10,811 bases of DNA from Alkalinema sp. CAN_BIN05. Its GTDB lineage: Bacteria > Cyanobacteriota > Cyanobacteriia > Leptolyngbyales > Leptolyngbyaceae. Positions 6,039 through 10,811 of the stretch are shown here, piece after piece (position 1 is the first letter of the stretch; each line of letters begins with the position of its first letter). Below the pieces are notes generated by a model. The model was given only the letters and a program-made list of their open reading frames with translations, was not told the origin of the DNA and did not search any database. The position numbers and the translations under genes are program-made. Where the stretch lies: assembly GCA_026786325.1 (NCBI GenBank), contig JAJAYH010000222.1, forward strand, positions 1-10,811. Reading direction: 5' to 3'.

Positions 6039-7055
6039 TTAAGTAGATTGAAATTCACCCAAAATACGAACTTCCGGCTCTAAGCAAAGTTGCCACTTGC
6101 GCTGTACCGTGGACTGAACAAGATGAATTAGGTTGAAAATGTCGCTTGCCGTCGCACCACCGCAGTTCAAAATGAAGTTCGCGTGACGTTCGGCCACCTG
6201 TGCCCCGCCAATACGATGACCCTTCAAGCCAACTTGCTCAATCAACCAGCCCGCTGAATGGGTTTGTGGATTGCGAAACACACTGCCACAGCTTGGACGA
6301 TCGTAGGGCTGAGTACTATGACGACGGTTGAGATGAGAATTGGTTTCTTCCTGAACTGCGCGGGGATTATGGCCCATGGCAAGCTGGAACGTCGCCTGGA
6401 TGACATAGCGTCCACCATTTTGCAAATTCGAGGTGCGATATTGATACCCCAATTGATTCGGCGAAAGGGTCTCAATGGTGCCGTCCGGGTTGAGCACATC
6501 TACACTCACCAAAATGTCCTCGACACATCCCTGGTGCGCTCCCGCATTCATCACCACCGACCCGCCTACCGTTCCGGGAATCCCGACGGCCCATTCAAAG
6601 CCTTTCCATCCGCGTTTTGCTAATCGTTGAGCCAACAGCGGCATCATTTCACCTGCACCAACCACCACGCGACCGGATTCCTCATTGAAAGTCATTCCAC
6701 GCATTTGACGCGTCCCCACCACTAAGCCCGGTAGCCCTTCATCACTAATCAACAGATTGGACCCTGCACCCAACAATGTGACAGGCAACGATCGTTCCTT
6801 TGCCCAAATCACGCCCGCCTTCAGATGATCAACCGTACGAGGAGCCACAAACCATTCCGCTGGACCGCCGACTTGAAACGAGGTCAAGGTCGAGAGGGAA
6901 TAGTGAGGCTTGATAATGCAATCGCTATCCATTAATTGAACCGGAGCCGAATGGAGCACCGATGAAAATCGGGAGTGAGAGTAACGGGGTTGAACAGATT
7001 CAGGGACGAGTTCAAGTTGGCAAGTCGTAGGCATCATATTTTGGGAGAGCGTCAT
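6039..7055 (-). CDS. murB: UDP-N-acetylmuramate dehydrogenase (UDP-N-acetylenolpyruvylglucosamine reductase)
   Basis: MurB is a cytoplasmic FAD enzyme that reduces UDP-GlcNAc-enolpyruvate with NADPH to UDP-MurNAc, the substrate of MurC. With a start at 7055 it has 338 residues. The FAD domain shows TSFQVGGPAEWF (58-69), LLGAGSNLLIS (94-104) and GIPGTVGGSVVMNAGA (158-173). The substrate domain shows YRTS (Arg207), the catalytic Ser258 in CGSVFRNP, KGHRIGGAQVAERHANFILN and the C-terminal LEPEVRILG with the acidic active-site residue. The frame continues upstream to a TTG at 7196, but that extension is Arg-rich and unlike the family. ATGs at 7079, 7055 and 7037 all lack strong ribosome binding sites; 7055 gives an MTLSQ beginning that resembles other cyanobacterial MurB proteins. 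It lies downstream of murC in the same direction. Confidence 0.93.
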   Translation of the reverse strand: MTLSQNMMPTTCQLELVPESVQPRYSHSRFSSVLHSAPVQLMDSDCIIKPHYSLSTLTSFQVGGPAEWFVAPRTVDHLKAGVIWAKERSLPVTLLGAGSNLLISDEGLPGLVVGTRQMRGMTFNEESGRVVVGAGEMMPLLAQRLAKRGWKGFEWAVGIPGTVGGSVVMNAGAHQGCVEDILVSVDVLNPDGTIETLSPNQLGYQYRTSNLQNGGRYVIQATFQLAMGHNPRAVQEETNSHLNRRHSTQPYDRPSCGSVFRNPQTHSAGWLIEQVGLKGHRIGGAQVAERHANFILNCGGATASDIFNLIHLVQSTVQRKWQLCLEPEVRILGEFQST

Positions 7056-7145
7056 AATCTTACGGTTATGGGCGGTCATTTTGTTTAAAGGACAGCGTAG
7101 TCGAGTGGGCGTGAAGAATCTGTGTAGAGCCGTTTTCAAGATACG

Positions 7146-7173
7146 TCTGTAAAAGTACATCTGTAAAAATACA
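7146..7173. repeat. Tandem pair of TGTA-N4-TACA palindromes upstream of murB
   Basis: TCTGTAAAAGTACA is followed immediately by TCTGTAAAAATACA, a perfect 14-base period with one substitution. Each copy contains the twofold-symmetric TGTA-N4-TACA. The pair lies about 90-120 bases upstream of the chosen murB start, in the murC-murB spacer, and may be a regulator site. The segment AGTACATCTGTAAA also comes within one base of the published cyanobacterial LexA consensus (RGTACNNNDGTWCB), but this is a weak argument. Confidence 0.4.
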
Positions 7174-7326
7174 TGGCGGGCAGTGAAGGATTCCAAACAA
7201 GGTTGAAACTAGTTAAACTAAGAAGCCATTGAAATCAAATATTCCCTATTGACAATAAGTAATAACAATTACAATTTTCTCCTCCGCTCCATCAAATTCA
7301 AGGCGCTTATCTCGGAATGGCCTGAA

Positions 7327-8757
7327 TTAAGCTTCAGCAAGTGCCTGCTTCAATCCATATTTCTGAAAGGATGCGAGGGCATCCGGAATAACTTGATTTA
7401 AGTCACCAGCACCGAGAAAAATAGCAATATCACCAGGACGCAACACTTCAGGCAAGAACGCTTTTACCGTATCCAATGTGGGACGGTAATACACGTTAGC
7501 TTGAGATCGGGAAATCAGATCAGCGAGCTTCTGCCCCGTGACATTGCCAGGATTTTCCTCTCCTGCGCTGTAAATGTCAGTAATTATAACTACATCTGCA
7601 TTCACAAATGATTTAGCGAATTCCGGCAAAAAGGTCAAAGTTCGGCTATATCGGTGAGGCTGGAAGAATGCGACAATTCGATGATTGGGGGCACTGCGAT
7701 CGCCCGCTTGAAGTCGAGCGGCGGCCAAGGTGACTTGAATTTCGCTCGGGTGGTGGGCATAATCATCAACAAATCTAATCCCATTGACTTCCCCTCGCAC
7801 TTCAAAGCGCCGTTTTGCACCGCCAAAGCTGGACAGCCCTTCCTGGATCGACGCAACATCTGCACCGAGATGGCGGGCCACTGCGATCGCCGCTAGTGCA
7901 TTACTTAGGTTGTGGGATCCTAAAAGAGAAACATGAATTAGGCCGAGACATTGGTCATTTTCCCAAAGCTTGGCATGGGTTCCGTTGGCCGTGTAGGAAA
8001 TTTCATCGACACTGTAGGTCGCACCCAAGGATCTGTCGATGCTGTAGCTGATGGCTGGACGAATTTGATCCCGAACAACCGGACAATCAATGCAGCCAAT
8101 GACGATTTCGCTTCGGCTGACAAATGTTTGAAACACGTCAACCACTTGAGCTAGATCTTTGTAGTGATCAGGATGATCATGTTCAATATTAGTCAGGACA
8201 CCAATATAAGAATTAAACTTAACGAGTGATCCATCAGATTCATCCGCTTCTGCCACAAGATAAGGACCATTGCCTGCTCTTGCATTGCCTTGCCAAGCGG
8301 AGACCTCACCCCCGACAATCACCGTCGGATCGAGACCTGCTTTAAGGAGCAAATATCCAACAAGCCCGCTGGTTGTAGTTTTCCCATGGGTTCCAGCGAT
8401 CGAAATCCCTTTATATTCAGCAATCAAACCAGCTAAAACATCGGACCGATGAAAAATAGGGCACCCAAGTTGAAGTGCGGCAGCATATTCAGAATTATGG
8501 GTAGTAATGGCGGTCGAACAGACTACTTGGGGCAGTTGACGATCGTGAAAGTAGGAAAGATTATCCTCGTCTTGGGACGAAAAGACATGCGCCCCCATCG
8601 CCATTAAGCGATCTGTAATGTGACTTAGCTTCAGATCCGAACCAGAAACAGGTAAGTTACGATGCGCCAAGATATGGGCGATCGCCGACATGCCAATGCC
8701 GCCAATACCTAGAAAGTGGAATGGTCGTCCGCTGAAATCGATTGAATTCAGCATCAT
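7327..8757 (-). CDS. murC: UDP-N-acetylmuramate--L-alanine ligase
   Basis: MurC is the cytoplasmic ATP-dependent ligase that adds L-Ala to UDP-MurNAc, the first amino acid of the peptidoglycan stem. The 476 residues contain all three Mur ligase domains. There is an N-terminal UDP-binding Rossmann motif HFLGIGGIGMSA (14-25). The central ATPase domain has the P-loop GTHGKTTTS (122-130), EADESDGS (170-177), HDHPDHY (193-199) and HNLSNALAA (282-290). The C-terminal domain has RRFE (316-319), DDYAHHPSEI (331-340) and FQPHRYSRT (365-373), which are MurC-type rather than MurD/E/F. A GAGG ribosome binding site lies five bases before the ATG at 8757. It heads the murC-murB-ybaB series and is divergent from gap2. 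Nothing is missing or truncated. Confidence 0.97.
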   Translation of the reverse strand: MMLNSIDFSGRPFHFLGIGGIGMSAIAHILAHRNLPVSGSDLKLSHITDRLMAMGAHVFSSQDEDNLSYFHDRQLPQVVCSTAITTHNSEYAAALQLGCPIFHRSDVLAGLIAEYKGISIAGTHGKTTTSGLVGYLLLKAGLDPTVIVGGEVSAWQGNARAGNGPYLVAEADESDGSLVKFNSYIGVLTNIEHDHPDHYKDLAQVVDVFQTFVSRSEIVIGCIDCPVVRDQIRPAISYSIDRSLGATYSVDEISYTANGTHAKLWENDQCLGLIHVSLLGSHNLSNALAAIAVARHLGADVASIQEGLSSFGGAKRRFEVRGEVNGIRFVDDYAHHPSEIQVTLAAARLQAGDRSAPNHRIVAFFQPHRYSRTLTFLPEFAKSFVNADVVIITDIYSAGEENPGNVTGQKLADLISRSQANVYYRPTLDTVKAFLPEVLRPGDIAIFLGAGDLNQVIPDALASFQKYGLKQALAEA

Positions 8758-8933
8758 TTATCCTCACACACACCAAAATCGTAGCCGTATTCTGCGTATC
8801 ATAATCAACGATCGCTTTTATGCGACTTAATCTACACTGAATCTCTCGCAGGCTCAAGTTAATCTAAAAAAAGTCGATAAAAAGTGTTTTACCTTACTAA
8901 AAACAACCTAAAGGTAGAATAAAGTAACAACTG

Positions 8934-9097
8934 ATGGATAGAGAACATGATGACACTCTGGATACTAGCATCAAGAGACATGGAATCTATTGATAAATCG
9001 AGTTGGAACGGTTGTAACAGTCTTATACAAGGATGCTTTGACGAGGCATGAATTAGAGTTATTTGATGATGATTACGCGATAGTTAACGCCGCATGA
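8934..9097 (+). pseudogene. Possible frameshifted relic of a small (DUF4926-like) protein
   Basis: Two adjoining frames read as one sensible small protein if a frameshift near 8990 is assumed. The first, from ATG 8934, reads MDREHDDTLDTSIKRHGIY and stops. The second reads from about 8990 as INRVGTVVTVLYKDALTRHE, then LELFDDDYAIVNAA to a stop at 9095-9097. The order LDT, HGI, VGTVV, then a short ELEF-like strand with acidic residues resembles DUF4926 proteins, a short family of about 60-80 residues. There is no good ribosome binding site. The resemblance is from memory and short, so this is a weak call; it may be chance. Confidence 0.25.
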
Positions 9098-9323
9098 CCA
9101 AATGAATTTTAGACATTAATTACGGATCCACATAAGGTCAAAACATCAACGAACTATCGACTTTGGATAATTAATATCAATAATAAATAATAATTCCTAG
9201 GGATTATTTAAATTTATCGGGGTTTCCTCTTGATCTAAGTCTCATACTAGTGATGCGATCGCTACAGGTTCAGGTATTGGATTAGCCTCAACTGGAGCTT
9301 GCGAATGTGGTCGCCTTTTAGGA

Positions 9324-9329
9324 TATGAT
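9324..9329 (+). promoter_or_regulatory. Possible -10 element of the gap2 promoter
   Basis: TATGAT, one base off the TATAAT consensus, lies about 40 bases before the gap2 GTG. It would give a leader of roughly 35 bases that includes the AGAGGG ribosome binding site. A TTGCGA (9299-9304) could be the -35, but at 19 bases the spacing is long. Confidence 0.3.
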
Positions 9330-9355
9330 GGCTGCGTCAATCGGTAATTACTAAC

Positions 9356-9361
9356 AGAGGG
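9356..9361 (+). promoter_or_regulatory. Ribosome binding site deciding the GTG start of gap2
   Basis: AGAGGG lies nine bases before the GTG at 9371. It supports this non-ATG start, which also gives the standard N-terminus MIRVAINGFGRIGR of the family. Confidence 0.7.
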
Positions 9362-9370
9362 CAAGACGCT

Positions 9371-10381
9371 GTGATTAGAGTCGCGATCAACGGCTTTGGA
9401 CGTATTGGACGTAGCTTTTTACGCTGTTGGGCTGGGCGCTCGGACAGCGCTTTTAAGGTGGTGGCATTGAATGTCACATCCGATCCCCGGAGTAACGCAC
9501 ACATGTTCCGCTACGACTCTACGATGGGTCGATTCCAAGGTGAGGTGAGTGCGGATGATAACACCATCACCATCAATGGAAATGTTATTAAGTGCTGCTC
9601 CGATCGCAACCCTGAGAACTTGCCCTGGAAAGAGTGGGACATTGACTTAGTGATTGAATCGACAGGTATTTTCATCACCAAAGAAGGGGCGATGAAACAT
9701 ATCAAGGCGGGTGCTAAACGCGTTCTAATCACAGCTCCAGGCAAGGGCGATGATGGAACATTTGTGGTGGGTGTGAATGATCAAGATTACGATCCCGATC
9801 GTTGTTTTATTATTAGTAATGCCAGTTGTACCACTAACTGTTTGGCTCCTATTGTTAAGGTGATTGACGAACATTTTGGCATCGTCAAAGGCATGATGAC
9901 CACAACCCACAGTTATACGGGTGATCAACGAATTCTTGACTCTAGCCACCGCGATTTACGTCGTGCCCGTGCTGCGGCTGTCAATATTGTTCCAACTTCA
10001 ACGGGTGCGGCCAAGGCTGTTGCCCTTGTGTATCCTCCAATGGTGGGCAAGTTGAATGGGATTGCGTTGCGCGTACCGACCCCGAACGTTTCCATTGTTG
10101 ACTTAGTGGCCAACGTTGCGAAGACGACGATCGCAGAGGAAGTGAACAATGTCTTGAAGGCTGCTTCTGAAGGATCAATGAAAGGCATCATTAAGTTCTG
10201 CGAAGAGCCATTGGTGTCGTCTGACCACGCTGGAACCGATGAATCGTCTATTATTGACGCAGCATTAACCATGGCGATCGGCGGCGACATGATTAAGGTT
10301 GTTGCTTGGTATGACAACGAGTGGGGCTACAGCCAACGGGTTGTAGATTTGGCTGAAATCGTTGCTCGTAAGTGGAAATAG
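9371..10381 (+). CDS. gap2: Glyceraldehyde-3-phosphate dehydrogenase, Gap2 (NAD(P)-dependent, Calvin cycle) type
   Basis: The 336-residue cytoplasmic enzyme interconverts 1,3-bisphosphoglycerate and glyceraldehyde 3-phosphate. In cyanobacteria the Gap2 type serves photosynthetic carbon fixation and gluconeogenesis with NADPH or NADH. The Rossmann motif is NGFGRIGR (7-14). The catalytic Cys153 is in SNASCTTNCLAP and the partner His180 in TTTHSYTGDQ. The S-loop is HRDLRRARAAAVNIVPTSTG. The C-terminus WYDNEWGYSQRVVDLAEIV is standard. Cofactor residues fit dual or NADP use: Ser192 lies where NADP-accepting enzymes have Ser rather than Pro. The usual NAD-binding Asp after Asn34 is Val35 (LNVTSDP). 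It lacks the GapB-type C-terminal extension, so CP12-dependent control would have to be through CP12 itself. It starts with GTG, is divergent from murC, and is followed by a strong terminator. Confidence 0.97.
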   Translation: MIRVAINGFGRIGRSFLRCWAGRSDSAFKVVALNVTSDPRSNAHMFRYDSTMGRFQGEVSADDNTITINGNVIKCCSDRNPENLPWKEWDIDLVIESTGIFITKEGAMKHIKAGAKRVLITAPGKGDDGTFVVGVNDQDYDPDRCFIISNASCTTNCLAPIVKVIDEHFGIVKGMMTTTHSYTGDQRILDSSHRDLRRARAAAVNIVPTSTGAAKAVALVYPPMVGKLNGIALRVPTPNVSIVDLVANVAKTTIAEEVNNVLKAASEGSMKGIIKFCEEPLVSSDHAGTDESSIIDAALTMAIGGDMIKVVAWYDNEWGYSQRVVDLAEIVARKWK

Positions 10382-10412
10382 TTTCCTAGAGATTACCTAA
10401 TCTAAACTATAG

Positions 10413-10452
10413 AAAAGCGGGAAGAAATCAATTGGTTTCTTCCCGCTTTTTT
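10413..10452 (+). terminator. Strong rho-independent terminator of gap2
   Basis: AAAAGCGGGAAGAAA (10413-10427) pairs perfectly with TTTCTTCCCGCTTTT (10436-10450) across an eight-base loop, giving a 15-bp stem that ends in a run of T. It begins about 30 bases after the gap2 stop. Confidence 0.93.
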
Positions 10453-10466
10453 AATTGATCTAGTTC

Positions 10467-10600
10467 CAAAAACCCGATCCCCCTAGCCCCCTTAAAAAGG
10501 GGGAAATAGAATTTAACTCTTAGTCCCGATTGTGAAGAGGAACTAAAATTCAACTCTTAGTCTCCCTTCACAAGGGGGATTTAGGGGGATCGGGTCTTTG
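10467..10600. repeat. MITE-like dispersed repeat with inverted ends
   Basis: The element is about 134 bases long. The ends match as inverted repeats: ACCCGATCCCCCTA (10472-10485) is exactly complementary to 10582-10595, and the match extends outward to 10467 and 10600 with one mismatch. Next to each end is a small hairpin: CCCCCTT-AAA-AAGGGGG (10487-10503) and CCCTT-CAC-AAGGG (10564-10576). A 16-base direct repeat with one mismatch (10510-10525 and 10547-10562, sharing AACTCTTAGTC) lies inside. Related CCCCCTAAATCCCCC-type repeats are common between genes in filamentous cyanobacteria. No transposase gene or target duplication is seen. It sits between the gap2 terminator and the helicase 3' end. 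Confidence 0.7.
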
Positions 10601-10637
10601 ATACCCACGAAAGGACTTTTGAACGTCCTCTCAACAA

Positions 10638-10811
10638 TTACCGTTCCTGAATCAAACTAATCAATGCATCGGTTGTAATCTTGCTACTGAGTTCCGTACC
10701 TTCTAATAAGCTATCCGCTAGATCTCGTTTTTGTTGGTGCAGTTGAACAATCTTTTCCTCGATCGTATTCTTTGCCACAATTCGATAAATTGTCACCGGA
10801 CGCACTTGTCC
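10638..10811 (-). CDS. SNF2/RapA-family DNA helicase, C-terminal fragment (5' end outside window)
   Basis: The last 57 codons of a gene are read from the window edge to a TAA at 10638-10640. The peptide GQVRPVTIYRIVAKNTIEEK is followed by IVQLHQQKRDLADSLLEGTE and ends LISLIQER. The QxRPVxxYR segment is the end of helicase motif VI in SNF2 enzymes, where the preceding residues are normally HRIGQ, just outside the window. The TIEEKI-LH-KR-LADSLL stretch is the characteristic helix that closes the second RecA-like domain in bacterial SNF2 proteins. These are ATP-driven DNA translocases involved in chromatin or transcription-complex remodelling; the specific role is unknown. It is convergent with gap2, with the repeat element and the gap2 terminator between them. 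Confidence 0.88.
   Translation of the reverse strand, partial: GQVRPVTIYRIVAKNTIEEKIVQLHQQKRDLADSLLEGTELSSKITTDALISLIQER

Larger units (their letters stand above)
8758..9370. other. Long divergent spacer between murC and gap2
   Basis: No intact gene is seen. The stretch should contain the promoters of both murC (-) and gap2 (+). Visible items are a possible frameshifted gene relic at 8934-9097, an AT-rich palindrome at 9189-9208, one HIP1 octamer (9255-9262) and a possible gap2 -10 element at 9324-9329. The part around 9165-9215 is markedly AT-rich. Confidence 0.5.

Noticed and set aside
6258..6623. 121-codon plus-strand frame opposite murB
   Set aside because: It is a shadow of the strongly conserved murB coding frame and has no family resemblance or ribosome binding site.
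7249..7275. TTGACA and TACAAT on the plus strand in the murC-murB spacer, resembling a sigma-70 promoter
   Set aside because: The spacing is only 15 bases and transcription would run antisense to murC with no gene ahead. Chance in an AT-rich spacer is likely.
2372..9262. HIP1 octamers GCGATCGC as a possible functional array
   Set aside because: They are dispersed within and between genes, as is normal for cyanobacterial genomes, and are used here only as a sign of phylum.
9925..10317. 130-codon minus-strand frame opposite gap2
   Set aside because: It is antisense to highly conserved gap2 codons, with no start signal and no resemblance to a known protein.

Overview
The window is chromosomal DNA of a cyanobacterium. 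The evidence is agreement between gene content and base pattern: a Gap2-type glyceraldehyde-3-phosphate dehydrogenase, MurC, MurB and YbaB with cyanobacterial-looking sequences, and at least six perfect HIP1 octamers (GCGATCGC at about 2372, 4168, 7696, 7883, 8678 and 9255) among many other CGATCG sites. A filamentous or Leptolyngbya-like lineage is possible, but the species cannot be fixed from sequence alone.

Layout, left to right. Positions 1-261 (+) are the 3' end of an unrecognised gene. Positions 262-632 hold two hairpins flanking a truncated 39-codon VOC/glyoxalase-like gene that keeps its ribosome binding site. Positions 633-1586 (-) encode a predicted outer-membrane beta-barrel protein. 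Positions 1587-1944 are non-coding, with an imperfect direct repeat and a long-range inverted repeat. Positions 1945-4664 (-) are a compact operon, transcribed ccoN, ccoO, ccoS-like, usp: a cbb3-type cytochrome oxidase core with ATGA stop/start overlaps, a small CcoS-like assembly protein and a universal stress protein. Positions 4665-5004 are non-coding and may form a structured leader. Positions 5005-8757 (-) are a cell-wall and housekeeping cluster transcribed murC, murB, ybaB, low-molecular-weight phosphatase. Positions 8758-9370 are a long non-coding stretch between divergent murC and gap2; it carries a possible frameshifted gene relic and an AT-rich palindrome. Positions 9371-10381 (+) are gap2, followed by a textbook terminator and a 134-bp dispersed-repeat-like element with inverted ends. 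Positions 10638-10811 (-) are the C-terminus of a SNF2-family helicase.

Functionally, murC and murB catalyse consecutive parts of UDP-MurNAc-L-Ala synthesis. ybaB and the phosphatase are probably housekeeping passengers of the same transcription direction. gap2 serves the Calvin cycle and gluconeogenesis. The least ordinary part is the cbb3 oxidase operon: the usual cyanobacterial respiratory oxidases are aa3-type Cox, ARTO and bd, and this operon has no ccoP, so its electron entry would have to go through CcoO alone or an unlinked subunit. No mobile element with a transposase, no CRISPR array and no tRNA or rRNA gene was seen.
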